Shown piece after piece: positions 29,945 to 41,605 of a stretch of 64,000 bases of DNA. A model generated the notes under the pieces. That model worked only from the letters and a program-made list of their open reading frames with translations. It ran no database searches and was not told the origin of the DNA. The first letter of the stretch is position 1. Every line of letters starts with the position of its first letter. The DNA comes from Girardinichthys multiradiatus (lineage: Eukaryota > Chordata > Actinopteri > Cyprinodontiformes > Goodeidae): the NCBI RefSeq assembly GCF_021462225.1, contig NC_061804.1:43773975-43837974 (forward strand), read 5' to 3'. Made by a program: the position numbers and the translations under genes.

Positions 29945-30775
29945 TATAGCGCTTTTCAGCAACAAGGCACTCAATGTGCTGTACATAAGGAAAAACATTA
30001 CAATGATACAGAAAATCAAACAATAGAGGTAATTTAAAAAAAACAGAATAGAATGATGGATAAGAAAATTAAAGCAAAATTGGACTGAAAACTTAACTAA
30101 TACTCTAATAATCCACTCTAAACAAATAGGTTTTTAATCTTGATTTAAAGCAACTTAGGGTTTTGGCGCTTTTACAGTTTTCTGGGAGTTTATTCCAGAT
30201 TAGTGGAGCATAAGAACTAAAAGCTGCTTCTCCATGTTTGGTTCTGGTTCTGGGTATGCAGAGTAGATTTGAGCCAGGAGACCTGGGAGGTCTGGATGCT
30301 TGATACACTGACAACAAGTCTGTAATGTATTTTGGTGCTAAGCCATTCAGTGATTTATAGACTAACAGAAGTATTTTAAACTCTATTCTCTGAGCTACAG
30401 GGAGCCAGTGTAGGGACTTTAGAACCAGGGTGATGTGCTCCACTTTCTTAGTTCTAGTCAGGACGTGGGCAGCAGCGTTCTGGATCAACTGCAGCTGTCT
30501 GATCAACTTTTTAGGCAGACTTGTGAAGACACCGTTGCAATAATCAATTCTACTTCAAGATGAACCAATAAATTAGTTTTTTAAGGTCATGCTAAGACTT
30601 TAGTCCTTTAATCCTGGAGATGTTCTAGGTGATGGAAGGCCGACCTTGTTACTGTCTTTATGTGCCTCTGAAGGTTCAGGTCTGAGTCCATCACTACACC
30701 CAGGTTTCGAGCCTGACTGGTGGTTTCTAGCTGTATTAACTGAAGCTGTGTGCTAACTTTTAATTTGACAGAGCT
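29945..30775 (-). mobile_element. L2-like LINE 3' part
   Basis: TATAGCGCTTTTCAGCAACAAGG at the left is the 3' end (minus strand). The C-terminal part of the ORF2 follows, then decayed coding sequence. Truncated at its 5' side within the hAT shell. Confidence 0.75.
30105..30506 (-). pseudogene. L2-like LINE ORF2 C-terminal domain
   Basis: A 133-codon frame reads RQLQLIQNAAAHVLTRTKK, HWLPVAQRIEFKILLLVYK, GLAPKYITDLL and FKSRLKTYLFR, the conserved region after the RT palm of L2/CR1-type LINEs. The stop at its end is the natural C terminus, but the RT core is missing, so it is a dead fragment. Confidence 0.8.
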
Positions 30776-31072
30776 ATTTTACTTTTATTCGAGTAATATT
30801 TGACCAGTTGGATCTGTACTTTGACTCCAGTAATGAAACCGAGTACTTTGCCCACCACTGACTATAATAAAGCCACATAGTTTCTTGCCTTTCAACAAAA
30901 TACCTTTCAAACTTAACTCGAACCTGACAAAGTAGAGGGGAAAAAACTGGACATCTGCTGTATTTGTACACCTACATTGTTCACTGATGAGTAACCTCTG
31001 CAGCAACGGACTCTGTTCTGCTCCACCACCTAATCTTCTCACTCTCCAGCATCTTCAGTACATCTGGCTTTC

Positions 31073-31215
31073 AGAGTTGGGAAGAATTAAAAAATAATGT
31101 ACTCAACTAGACATGAAGTTAGTTTGATAAAACTTTACTTAAATACAAGTAAAGTTACCAGTGTAAAATGTTACTCAAAAGGAAAATGTTACTTGGTTAC
31201 TTTTTTATGCGCAGA
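31073..31215. repeat. hAT-like terminal fragment
   Basis: CAGAGTTGGGAAGAATT followed by ACTTAAATACAAGTAAAGTTAC and TTACTTGGTTACTTTT resembles the ends of fish hAT-type elements; no partner end found. Confidence 0.45.
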
Positions 31216-34194
31216 ATAAAGCCCCGTTCATGCATTTCATAAAGGTAAAGAGTAGATATTGGTCCAAGAAAGTTTTATTAAACGAGCACCTTTGTAAATG
31301 AAAATGCAAGACAAAAAAAAAAAACGTCAACATGTGACATTATGAATATTTTAGAGGTTAATATGTGTAAACATACATTTCCAATTTTCTTTTGTCAGCT
31401 GCTGTCTTTAGGATTCTCCGCAGCTGATCACCTTCTCAGCATCCTTCTTTGTCACACCAAGCCCCTGCATCCTTCACTACATCTATGAATCTTCTCTGTG
31501 GTTTTCCTCTTCAACAGAACCTGACAGTTCTGATCCTTATCCTATCCTTCCAATAGATCCGCTATCCCTCATATCTAATAGTTTTAAATAACTAAGTGCC
31601 CGATCCTGTTTAAGCTTTAGTCAATATGAATTATGATTGCAGATAAAACTGACATTATTTACATAATTGTTAAAATATTATTTTACATGTTCATAGTCTT
31701 AAACATAAAGTAATAATAAATAAATGATCGATCTTTTACATATAGAGACAGAATGACCACACTATAAAGTATAGGCTGTTGTGGCATGTTTCTGTTTACT
31801 CATATTTTATATCTGTAACTATTGTCCAGCTTGTTTTCCAAATAACAGTTAGGTGGTGATTGCCTGTGCACACTGGCAGCAGCCATCTTGATGAAGTGCA
31901 GAGCTCCCTGAAAGGTGATCAAACTTCAGTTCAGTCTAAACGCGGTTAATTGTGTGGCAAAATGACTGTCCAGGGTAGACAGGAGATCAGTAGTGCCATC
32001 CCTCAAGCTAGGATAGAATAATTACCATGTCATTTCCAAACATCACTGGGGGATGAATAATCATCTACAGTCTCTCTGTCTCTCCTCCTCTCGTGTGGAA
32101 ACAAACCATGATTAGCCTGTCAGATTCAGTCGATGATTACCACAATCAGTTTCAATAATGGCTCTATCTGTTTCATGCCTCTTTGATTTGGATATTGGCT
32201 CTTTTTTTCAGATCAAGGTGTACAAATCTTAATATCAAAGTCACAAAGGGGTTAAGCTCAAAAGAAAGATGATGGATGAGGACCTTGAGAGAAAAGGCAA
32301 GTCAGGAGAAGAAAAAAATCTGGATTTTGTCTTCAGGGTATTCTGCAAGCTTTCCCTATTTTTTGGCAGGGTTATTCTTTATAAATGATGTGGAAATGTA
32401 TTTTGGCACACTGATGCACTGATTAGCACAATTTCTTTACATCTTCAGTTGTTTATTCAGGTGAACTTTGAGCTGAGGTCTTTCAGTTTTTCACTTTTTT
32501 CTTTTATTTTTCAGAGTGTAACCTGTGTTTTCCTATGTCCTATGACTCTTACCCGATGGTCTACAAAGTTTACTTACAAGCAGAACAATGAATTAAGAAT
32601 CAATTGACTTGTTTTTAAAGACATGCTTCAACTTCCTACAAGCATGAAACAAATGTGGAATACCACTAATTAAATGAGGGTTCTTCCAGATGAACACTTA
32701 ATGTGTTTTTCCAACTCAAAATCTCACCACTACTGGAGGATTGGCTGAGTACTTGCTTAAAATGAATAACTATTTTAAATTCTTTGGCACCCTTATCTAA
32801 CAGTTTTTTTTTAGCTTTTTTATTTCTTGGTATTGGATAAATCTGAGTTTGTGTTATTTTGCAATGTATTTTGCAAATCTCATCCATTTTAGACACAAAC
32901 ATAAGCCAATACATATTTCCACCAGTAGATGACAGTAGTGATTTAGCTTTCAGAGTGACCGACTGATGCTCTTCGGCATTTTACAGCAGATGCAGGAGGA
33001 TGTGGGTGAGAAGCTCAGTCAGCAATGTGATGTGTTGCGCCACTGCTCATCTGAAGCTCTGTTTTGTGTTATAGGTGAGATTAAACACAGACTGTGTGCT
33101 TAATATGTGCAATGTTGTTTTATGGTGATGTGTTTTTTCTTGTAGAGTTATAAAGGTTCACTGTGTGTTTTGTACGACCGTAACGTCACTTCTATATGAT
33201 CACTGTGCCATTGTAGCGGTGTCAGAATTCAGGGGCTTCATCCTTCAAAGGCTGCATTTGTAAGCTGATTATGTCACAGCGTAGTGACGAAAGCTGTCCA
33301 AATTTGAAGGCTCCTCCAAATGCAGCTGACAAATGCATCCTCATTTTTCCCAGATTTGAAGGACGGATAGACCCATAGAACAAACCGTATTGTTCACAAG
33401 GAAGTGGCAATGACTGAGGAGTGTGAAAAAAAAACATTCATATATCACACTTTCTGAGACACAAAATAATATTTTATGATGTTCTAGGTGAGAATGTATC
33501 TGTGTAAACCTGAAATATCTGCTCAGTTTATGAAGAAATCGCTCAAAAGTGCTCTGAGATGTTGGGAGATGTCTGCTCCCACTGCACTAACAGCTAAGTT
33601 CGAGGCTCACTAAATCAGGGGAGGATGTCGGACTCCTGGCACATTATTGGCTTTCATCACAGAGTGATGGATATAATTCATTCAGATGATATCTAATAAT
33701 TAATGTTTGGCTTATTTCAGTGTTTAATTTACTGAATACCTAAATAAGTTGCTCTACAAACAAATTGCTTTAAACTATGTTCAGAAAGTTGATATGTTGG
33801 TGTTTAAGTTCTTGAACCAATGGTTCAATGTATTTTATTTACAGTTTTATATTTTTTATGTCTATGAACATAAAAATTATTCTAAACATTCTAAATGGAT
33901 GAATAATGAACAAGAATAAAATGAAAAGATAATAAAATAAAAACAAAACAAGATTATAAAATGGTACAACTTCCAGACTTCCTGAAGGATTAAATAAACA
34001 AAACAGAAGTAAGACAGCTGTCAAAAAAATTTATTCATGATTCTAACCACTCATTCGTATGTCAATAACAAGGTTGGACACAAAATTCTGCTGTCATACA
34101 CGTGAGTCTGAGAAGATGTCTGGATTAGGATTGTTTTTATGCCTGTATGAATCTTAAAGCTGTGAGTGCAAAGTCTTGTGAATACAACTCTAAT
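31216..34194. other. Three kilobases without recognised features
   Basis: No trustworthy frame or RNA gene. A block at 33220-33440 (GGGGCTTCATCCTTC ... TTTGAAGGACGG) has partial inverted similarity around a TTTGAAGG motif and may be a short DNA-transposon derivative. Confidence 0.4.
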
Positions 34195-35137
34195 TTAATA
34201 ATACTTTATTTGTATAGCACCATTTTAAACAACAGTTACAAAGTGCTTTACATTCAAAAATTCTATTAAAACATCATAAATGATACAACAATAAACTCAC
34301 AATATATGCAAAATCTAATAAAATAAAAATAAATGAATAAAAGACAAATGCAACAAGAATAAAATAAGACAAGAGAAATTCAAGTATTAAAAACCTTATT
34401 ATAAAAGTAAGATTGAAATGATGGCAATGAAGAGGCCTGTCTAATATTTATCAGAAGAGCATTCCACAACCTGGGAGCCCTGACCATTGAAGCCCTTCCT
34501 CTCTCTGTCTCCAGTCAAGATATCAGAAAGATCTGATGGAGCAAGACCATTCAGGGATTTAAAAACAAACAAAACATTTTTTTTAATCGATTCTAAAACC
34601 CACAGGTAGCCAATGCAGTGAGGAGAGAACAGGAGTGATGTGCTGATATTTATGGAATCCTGTGAGAACTCCAGTTTCCGTGTATTGTATTAGTTGGAGA
34701 CGATTTAGGGAACTCTGGGGCAGACCAGCAAATAAAGAATTAAAGTAATCAAGGTGGCAGAAGACAAAGGCATAAATGAGAGTTTCTGCATCAGAGAATG
34801 AAATAAATGATCTAATTTTGGCAATATTCCTAATTGGAAAAAGGGCTGTTTTTGTAATGTTCTTAAAACTAAGATCTCAATCAAAAGTGATCCCTAAATT
34901 CCTGTCATCATAAGTGCAGTTAAAACCAAGCACAGAGAGGGACTTGGTTACTTGATCCATTTTGGCCTTTGGTCCAAACATAATTTATCATTATTGAGTA
35001 AGAGATAATTATCAGACATCCAAGTTTGGATGTCTTAAAGACAGAGAGTAAGTTTATTGAAAGTAGAGAGTTATGATAGGTTTATAGCCAAATAAATCTG
35101 TTAATCATCTGCATAGAAATGAAAGGAGACATTGAAA

Positions 35138-35845
35138 TTACTGATAACCTGACCAAGTGCTCCTACTCGTCGTACTCATACTCATCATCTTCAGCTTCAT
35201 CTGGGACCGGGTCTCGGGGGCAGCAGACTCAGTAGAGACACCCAGACTTCCCTCTCCCCAGAAACATCCTCCAGCTCTGTAGGTTGCCCAAGGCGTTCCC
35301 AGGCCAGTCGAGAGACATAGTCCCTCCAGCATGTCCTGGCCATCCCTTGGGCCGCCTCCCGGTGGGACATGCCTGGAACACCTCCCGAGGAAGTCATCCA
35401 AGAGGCATTGGGTATAGGTGCCTGAGCCACCTCAACTGGCTCCTCTGTGGACGATCAGCGGCTCTACTCCGAGCCCCTCCGAGCTCCTCACCCTATCTCT
35501 AAGGGAGTGCCTGCCCATCCTGTGGAGGAAACTTATTTCAGCTGGTTGTATTTGGGATCTTGTTCTTTCGGTCAAGACCCAAAGTTCATGGCCATAGATG
35601 AAGGTAGGAACGTAGACTGACCGGTAAATCAAGAGCTTCGCTTTTCGGCTCACCTCTCTGTTAACCGCAATGGACTGGTACAGCATCCCCATTACTCCGG
35701 CAGCTGTACCGATCCGTCTGTCGATCTCCCGCTCCATTCTCCCCTCACTTGTGAACAAGGCCCCGAGATACTTGAGCTCCTCCACTTGAGGCAGGATCTC
35801 CCCTCCAACCTGAAGAAGACAAGCCACCTTTTTCTGGTCAAGAAG
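35138..35845 (-). pseudogene. LINE copy 2 ORF2, C-terminal part
   Basis: Frame 35432-35827 reads LKYLGALFTSEGRMEREIDRRI and AKLLIYRSVYVPTFIYGHELW, the thumb and connection region. Frames at 35138-35430 read the RGRPRTRW-type end and REVWVS. Frame changes near 35440 separate them. No function. Confidence 0.75.
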
Positions 35846-36457
35846 TGTGGAAGCTTAAAGCTTTGTTTGATTAGATTGAAAGTGTTATTGTTTTTACCAT
35901 TACAAGATGAATTCTGTGAAGAATTGTTCACTCTGAGTAAACATGCAAGCCTTCTGGAAATAGATTACATTAGTGAAAAGTTCTTGGCGTCAGAAATGAT
36001 TAATGGGCCTGTTGTTGCAGTCCAGCCAGGAAATCTTGTGATACACTGACCCCTGCCAGGTCAGTGTGACATCAATTCAGCAGTCCAGTTTAGCTCAGGA
36101 ATGAGGAGTTTATCAAAATCATGTGAATGTTACTGTAAACTGTCACGTAGGCCAACTTGATGTTTTCCAGATGTTTGGCTGAATGTGTATTCCTGGAAAA
36201 GTAATAGGAAGCAATTTTGTAGATGCCCCAGGTTTTACGTAAATGAGGATGATGATTTCAATTGGTCGAGAGGACCCCAATCCACACCAATGCTTTGTAT
36301 CTGTATAAAACCGCCCTGTAACGACAGGAGGGGGGGAATTTTGATGAAGATGTTTTTGTGCACTGTGAGAAATAAAAGTTCCCTCCCGTGAAGGCTGGGG
36401 AGAGAGATATATCTGAGTTCTTGTTTTAGCTCAGTGATAAGACCGCACTCTCCAACA
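35846..36457 (+). mobile_element. Solo LTR (612 bp) with GAAG target duplication
   Basis: TGTGGAAGC...CTCCAACA lies between GAAG at 35842-35845 and GAAG at 36458-36461. It contains TATAAAA near 36303 and AATAAA at about 36370, so it reads as a U3-R-U5 unit in plus orientation. A 4-bp duplication fits a gamma-type retrovirus. Confidence 0.85.
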
Positions 36458-37801
36458 GAAGCATGGCCTTGGACTTGGAGGAGCTGGTTTTCATCCCCGC
36501 CCCTTCACACTTGGCTGCGAACTGCCCCAGTGCATGCTGTAGGTCTTGGCTAGAGGGGGCCAGCAGGACCATGCCATATGCAAATAGAAGAGACAAAATC
36601 CACTGGTCCCCAAACCAGACCCCCTCCGGCCCTTGGCTGCGCCTAGAAATCCTGTCCTTAAAAGTTATGAACAGGACTGGTGACAAAGGGCGGCCCTGCC
36701 GGAGTCCAACACGCACCGGGAACAGGTCCGACTTAGTGCTGGCAATGCGGACCAAACTCCTGCTCCGCTTGTACAGAGACCGGATGGCCCCTAATGAAGG
36801 GCCCCCGACTCCGTACTCGTGGAGCACCCCCCACAGGGCACTACAAGGGGCACAGTTGAATGCCTTCTCCGGGTCCGCAAAACACATATGGACTTGTTGG
36901 GCAAACTCCCATGAACCCTCGAGCACCCGGGCCAAGGGCGCTCGCCAGATGTTCCCAGCAGAACATCACTATACGCTTGGGCCTGCCAAGTCTGTCCGGC
37001 TTTCTACTCTTCCAAGGGGATACAACTCAACACCAGGTGGTGATCAGTGCACTGCTCAATCCCTCTCTTCACTCGAGTGTCCACAACATGCGGCACGACA
37101 ACAAAGTTGATGATCGACCTCCTGTCTAGGGTGTTCTGGTGCCAAGTGCACTGATGAACACCCTTATGCTTGAACATGGTGTTCATTATGGACAATCCGT
37201 TACTAGCACAGAAGTCCAATAATGTAACACCACTCAGATTCAGATCGGGGAGGCCATTCCTCCCAATCATGCCTCTTCATGTGTCACTGTTGTTTCCCAC
37301 GTGAATGTTAAATTCCTCTTTAGAGTAACGGAGTCCACGGGAGGGGCACTATGCAGCACCCTCAACAGGGACACCAAGAAGCCCAGGTACTCCGCACTAC
37401 CGCCTGTAGGCCGAAACGACAGTCAGAGAACTGTCCCCGAACCGAAGGCGCAGAGATACGACCTTCTCATCCACTGGGGTAAACCCCAACAAGAGATGGC
37501 TGAGCTCGGGGGCAAGAAGCAAACCCACCCAGCTCGCCGCCTCTCCCCGCTGGCCACTCCAGAGTAGAAGAGAGTCCAGCCTCTCTCGAGGAGCTGGGTT
37601 CCAGAGCCAACGCTGAAACCCAGCCACCAGGCGCTCTCCAACGAGTCCCGACCCTAGGCCTGGCTCCAGAGTGGGACTCCGGCTCCATCGTACCGGACAT
37701 CGTGCCTCGATTTTTTGGTCCTCATGAAGGCATCCTGAACCGCTCTTTGTCTCACCCGTCACCCAGAGCCTGTTTGCCATAGGAGACCCTACCAGGGGCA
37801 T
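36458..37801 (-). pseudogene. LINE copy 2 ORF2, RT and linker region
   Basis: Frame 36426-36935 reads HMCFADPEKAFNCAPCSALW, VRVGLRQGRPLSPVLF and LFAYGMVLLA, where the catalytic FADD is replaced by FAYG. Frame 37004-37270 (CASNGLSIMNTMF, HHLVLSCI) is the end of an endonuclease domain, and frame 37397-37801 precedes it. Frameshifts separate the domains, so the element is dead. Confidence 0.78.
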
Positions 37802-38520
37802 TTAAGCCCCAGACAACATAGTCTCTAGAGTCATTTGAGCACTCAAACTCCTCCACCATGTTAAAACCTGAGAGTAAACCACTTTCTCTAAAAGTTTAGC
37901 AATAAAAGGTAATTTAGAGATTGGTCTAAAGTTATTAAAATTGTTACAATCCAGTTTGATGTTTCTTCAATAATGGTTCAACAGCAGCAGTTTTAAAAAT
38001 ACCCCTGTGTATAAAGATGTTAAAAATTGTTAAAAACTGTTAGGATATCAGGGATTAATAAAGTACAAACTTGCTTAAACAATTTTGTTGGTAAAATATC
38101 AATAAAACAGGAGGATGGTTTCATACCATTGATTGTCCTTAATAAATCAGACTGAGTTAAGAGTTTTAATGAACTGAAAAAGTGATTTACTTAATCATAC
38201 TGACTGGTACAGGCGTCTTTGAGCACTGATATTAGAAATTGTATTCATAAAAATGAACATAATTGCAAAAAACATTTCTCAGAAGACAATTCATTAGAAA
38301 TGGGGGATTTATAAATTAGTTAGAGTTGAAAAACATTTGAAGCGATGAGGCCTAAGAAAAATTTAGAACTTTCTTCTTTAACCACTCTATTATAATCTTT
38401 TAAAAGGTTTTTCATGATAAAGAAGTCGCAGCTCAGATCAAGAGATTTGTATTTCCGCTCAGCACGTCTGCGTGCCCTCCTGATGGTGTGAACATGGTCA
38501 TTTATCCAAGGCGTTGGTTT

Positions 38521-39640
38521 AGACTAAGCAGAATGGGATTAAGACATCTTCGGCCTCCAACACCATCATACCAGACATTCTCCACCAGAAGCTCACCCAG
38601 CTCAACGTCCCAGCCTCCACTTGTCAGTGGATCAACAGCTTCCTGACAGACTGACAGCAGCAGGTGAGACTGGGGAGCATCTTCTCCAGCAGCAGATCAA
38701 TAAGTACTGGTGCCCCCCAGGGTTGTGTTCTATCCCCACTCCTCTTTTCCCTGTACACAAATGACTGCACCTCATCAGACTGCTCCGTGAAACTCTTGAA
38801 GTTTGCAGATGACATCACTGTGATTGGACTGATCCAGGACAGTGATGAGTCTGTATACAGACAGGAGGTGGATCGGCTTGCACACTGGTGTTGTCAGAAC
38901 TACCTGGAACTAAACCCACTCAAGACTGTGGAAATGGTGGAGGACTTCCGGAGAACACCATCCCCATACATCCCCCTCACCATCCTCAACAACATCGTAG
39001 CAGCTGTGGACCACTTCAGGTTCCTAGGAACCAACATCTCTGAGGACCTGAGATGGTCTTCACACATAGATACTGTTCGGAATAAGGCCCAGCAGAGACT
39101 GAACTTCCTGAGACAATTCAAGGAGTTCAACCTTCCACAGGAGCTGCTGGTCATCTTCTACACTGCCACCAAACAGGACAGGTCCAGACTACAACGAATA
39201 ATCAGGACTGCAGAGAGAATAATCAGGGCTGACCTTCCCTCCATCAAGGACTTATACAGATCTAGGGTCAGAAAAAGAGCTGCTAAAATCTCTGCAGACC
39301 CCACACACCCTGCACATAAACTAAACTGTTTAGAGTTTTACCTTCAGGCCATCGGTACAGAGCACTGTTTACTAAAACCAGCCGCCACAGAGACAGTTTC
39401 TTCCCCCAGGCTGTTTCTCTGATGAACATTTAATAGAGTACCAAACAACCTCATACTGAAGTCGCAATTCCACCTTGTATATGTGTATATTTGTATATAT
39501 GTATTTAAGGACATAAAGATATATGCAGAATATATCTTATAACACACAAAAACAAACCCAGAGAGCAATGTGTACCGGAGTCAAATTCCTTGTTTGTTGT
39601 ATGTACGAACTTGGCAATAAAGCTGATTCTGATTAAAAGG
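38521..39640 (+). mobile_element. Rex1-like LINE, 5'-truncated
   Basis: The RT frame ends at 39422. The 3' end reads TTGGCAATAAAGCTGATTCTG followed by a short repeat, as in fish Rex-type LINEs. It sits inside the minus-strand L2-like LINE. Confidence 0.8.
38664..39422 (+). pseudogene. Rex1-like reverse transcriptase, C-terminal two thirds
   Basis: A 252-codon frame reads STGAPQGCVLSPLLFSLYTND, the catalytic KFADDITVIGLI, LELNPLKTVEM and FRFLGTNIS, then a C-terminal SLKDLYRSRVRKRAAKI-like domain. A stop lies just 5' of 38664 (TGACTGACAG), and the fingers are missing, so this is a 5'-truncated copy. Part of the segment after FYTATKQ also appears deleted. Confidence 0.82.
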
Positions 39641-39734
39641 AGCTACAGTGTCTAGAGATGCTGCACATCTGCTCAAGAATTCTGTTGCCAGATCATCAGT
39701 ACAGTGAGATGAATTTAACTGTTGAAGCCAACAG

Positions 39735-40163
39735 TTAAACATTGTTGAACATTTTTATAAAAATGTGATGAGATGTGATAGGTCTGGAACGATGTGGGGC
39801 TTTGTTGCTTGTGGTTTCAACTGCTAAAGGAAAACTAAATAAAATGGCATCATGGACATAGATATAGGTATTGATATTAGAAAGATTAACTAGGCTGAAG
39901 CTTAATGTAATAATTAAATCAAGAGAACGATCATCAATATGAATGAAGTCACTTAATAGAATAACTTTCTCATAGTTAACAGTAGTGATGGAGGAAAGAT
40001 TGCAAAACTCAGTTAAAAAGTCACCTTTGGGGCCAGGAGGGAGATATAGTAGACCAATAGGAGCAGAACGCTTACAGGTATAAAATGTTAAAAGCTCAAA
40101 AGTGTTACAATTTCCTGTAGATGTAGGCGTACTTTTTTTTAAAAAGAACAGCAAACCCCCCAC
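39735..40163 (-). pseudogene. L2-like LINE endonuclease fragment
   Basis: A 142-codon frame reads PIGLLYLPPGPKGDFLTEF and VILLSDFIHIDDRSLDLIITL, motifs of an APE-like endonuclease that nicks the target DNA. The usual GDFN/H box is changed to SDFIHI and a few residues are lost after it. It continues into decayed sequence up to about 40340. Confidence 0.75.
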
Positions 40164-40560
40164 CGCGACAAGATAGTCTTGAAGAATTCAGAAAAGAAAA
40201 CTCAGGAGGAGAAGCCTCAGTTATAGGTGCATTAATATCAACCCAGGTCTCAGTTAAAAACATAAGATCAAGAATATATGAGGAAATACAGTAAAATCAT
40301 TAGCCAAAAGCTTGTTGATAATAGACCTGACATTCCATAAACCACCATTTAATCACAGGCTACTGTGATAGGAGGCAGGAACAGGTTTTATAGTAATTAA
40401 ACCAGACAATGGCCTCCTGACGGTTCTCCAACATTTTACACAAACACTTTATCTCAGTAACTCTGACAGGAATGATAAAACATGAAGAGATGGTCGAAAC
40501 ATCAACAGCATGAGCTCCCATGTGTAAAACAGAGCTAGAACACAAAGTATAAAACTGAGC

Positions 40561-41271
40561 ATGGTCATGCTGTGAAAGACATCATTTAAGACTAAAAGCA
40601 ATTAAGGTATAAGATTATGGGTCCAGATCTCTGTTCACTTTCTGTTAGGATCTAGTCCATCTTGTCTAGAAAGATCTTGTCTGGTCCAAAATGAGAAATA
40701 AAACCAATCCCAGTAGCAAATGCAAACTAAAAAGACAACTGAAACGTTCAGAGCTTTTAGTCATGGAGGGAATGGGGCATGACGAGGCACGTCATTAGAA
40801 CTTGACTTCCAGGGCTGAAACACTAAGCCACAAAAAGGCATTGGATTTCACATTTTTATCTAAAAAACTATCTAAATTTGTTTCTATTGTGCTCCATATA
40901 ATCACTGCCCGCTTCACCTAACCTGGCAATGACTTAAAAGAAAAAAACAAAACATTTTTATTTCCGCTCACAGGCGGCACTGTGACTGCACAAATACGCG
41001 CACAGGCACCAGCGGACTGGCACTCAATCCATCCTGGAGAAGTTCAGGACGGCTGTTCAGTCCAGAGCTTCCTCTATCATTACCCGAAATGTTACATTGC
41101 GTGCCTCGAACATGGCTTGTTTCAGAGCAACCGCGGAGAAAACCAGAGAGCTGAGTCTGGTGCGGGTTTGCGCACAGGAACTTGTGGAAGCAGAGCAGCA
41201 TAACTCAGGCTTAAGTTAGTGATAAAACATGAATGCTGGCTCAGAATGACCTGATCGTAAGTTAAAGCTAA
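40561..41271. other. Unassigned, probably LINE 5' region
   Basis: No solid frame. A short GC-richer block (40960-41210) carries frames on both strands; I assign no function. Confidence 0.35.
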
Positions 41272-41535
41272 TCACTTGTTCACCCAGCAAGACATGATGC
41301 AGAGGTTTACTCTAATGAGCATCATCAGGGTCATGATGAGGAACAGAGTATAGGGACTCTCACCTGAGCTACAGGTAAAGTTAAATGGCCTGTCCGTGAT
41401 AGAAAACAGTAGGAATCCTCTATGTGAGCTTCTAGCTGGATCAATCATGATGTGAAAAATATCAGATCCTTTAGTTCCGTCAAAATAAAAGTTACTAAAC
41501 ACATTAAAAAGGTTATTCAGATCATATAATTGCAT
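41272..41535 (-). CDS. Unassigned ORF with C-terminal membrane segment
   Basis: An 87-codon frame, open upstream of its Met for a few codons. It reads as a normal protein: NVFSNFYFDGTKGSDIF, DPARSSHRGFLLFS and CSSGESP are followed by a hydrophobic YTLFLIMTLMMLI segment long enough to cross a membrane, then a short tail and stop. It could be the last exon of a membrane protein or part of a LINE-associated ORF. I do not recognise it. No matching upstream exon was found. Confidence 0.35.
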   Translation of the reverse strand: MQLYDLNNLFNVFSNFYFDGTKGSDIFHIMIDPARSSHRGFLLFSITDRPFNFTCSSGESPYTLFLIMTLMMLIRVNLCIMSCWVNK

Positions 41536-41567
41536 CTCATTGATGTAGCCAGTCCTATAGTCCAGTT

Positions 41568-41605
41568 CTATGTCTCAGTACTATACACATAGTACTGAGA
41601 CATAG
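41568..41605. repeat. Perfect 16-bp stem-loop
   Basis: CTATGTCTCAGTACTA, a six-base loop TACACA, then the exact reverse complement TAGTACTGAGACATAG. It lies 33 bases beyond the membrane-segment ORF. Confidence 0.9.

Larger units (their letters stand above)
24488..30860. mobile_element. hAT-like shell containing nested LINEs and Tc1
   Basis: The left end CAGTGGTCGG...CTGTACTTAAGTAAAG and the right end (reverse complement CAGTGGTGGGCAAAGTACT) resemble the terminal repeats of fish hAT-type elements with 'ACTTGAGTA' motifs. Flanks AATATAAC and ACTATAAT agree at 6 of 8 bases, as expected for an aged 8-bp duplication. The interior is other elements; I see no hAT transposase. Confidence 0.5.
35156..37850 (-). 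mobile_element. LINE copy 2 (same family as copy 1), with a solo LTR inside
   Basis: The 3' end at 35156 shows GAGTATGAGTACGACGAGTA-like repeats on the minus strand. ORF2 runs to about 37800, interrupted at 35846-36457. It supplies the empty site for the L2 insertion in copy 1 (GGTAAATCAAGAGCTTC). Confidence 0.8.
34195..40560 (-). mobile_element. L2-like LINE, minus strand, interrupted by two other LINEs
   Basis: Pieces read in order on the minus strand: endonuclease (39640-40340), RT region (37850-38520) and 3' end (34195-35155, ending GCACTTTGTAA-type tail). The gaps hold LINE copy 2 and a Rex1-like LINE. The pieces share style and order, but I could not check exact junction duplications. 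Confidence 0.6.

Noticed and set aside
36463..37129. 215-codon plus-strand ORF
   Set aside because: It is the antisense of the LINE copy 2 RT region, where both strands happen to be open.
41568..41605. Rho-independent terminator
   Set aside because: Perfect hairpin but no T run and a eukaryotic context.
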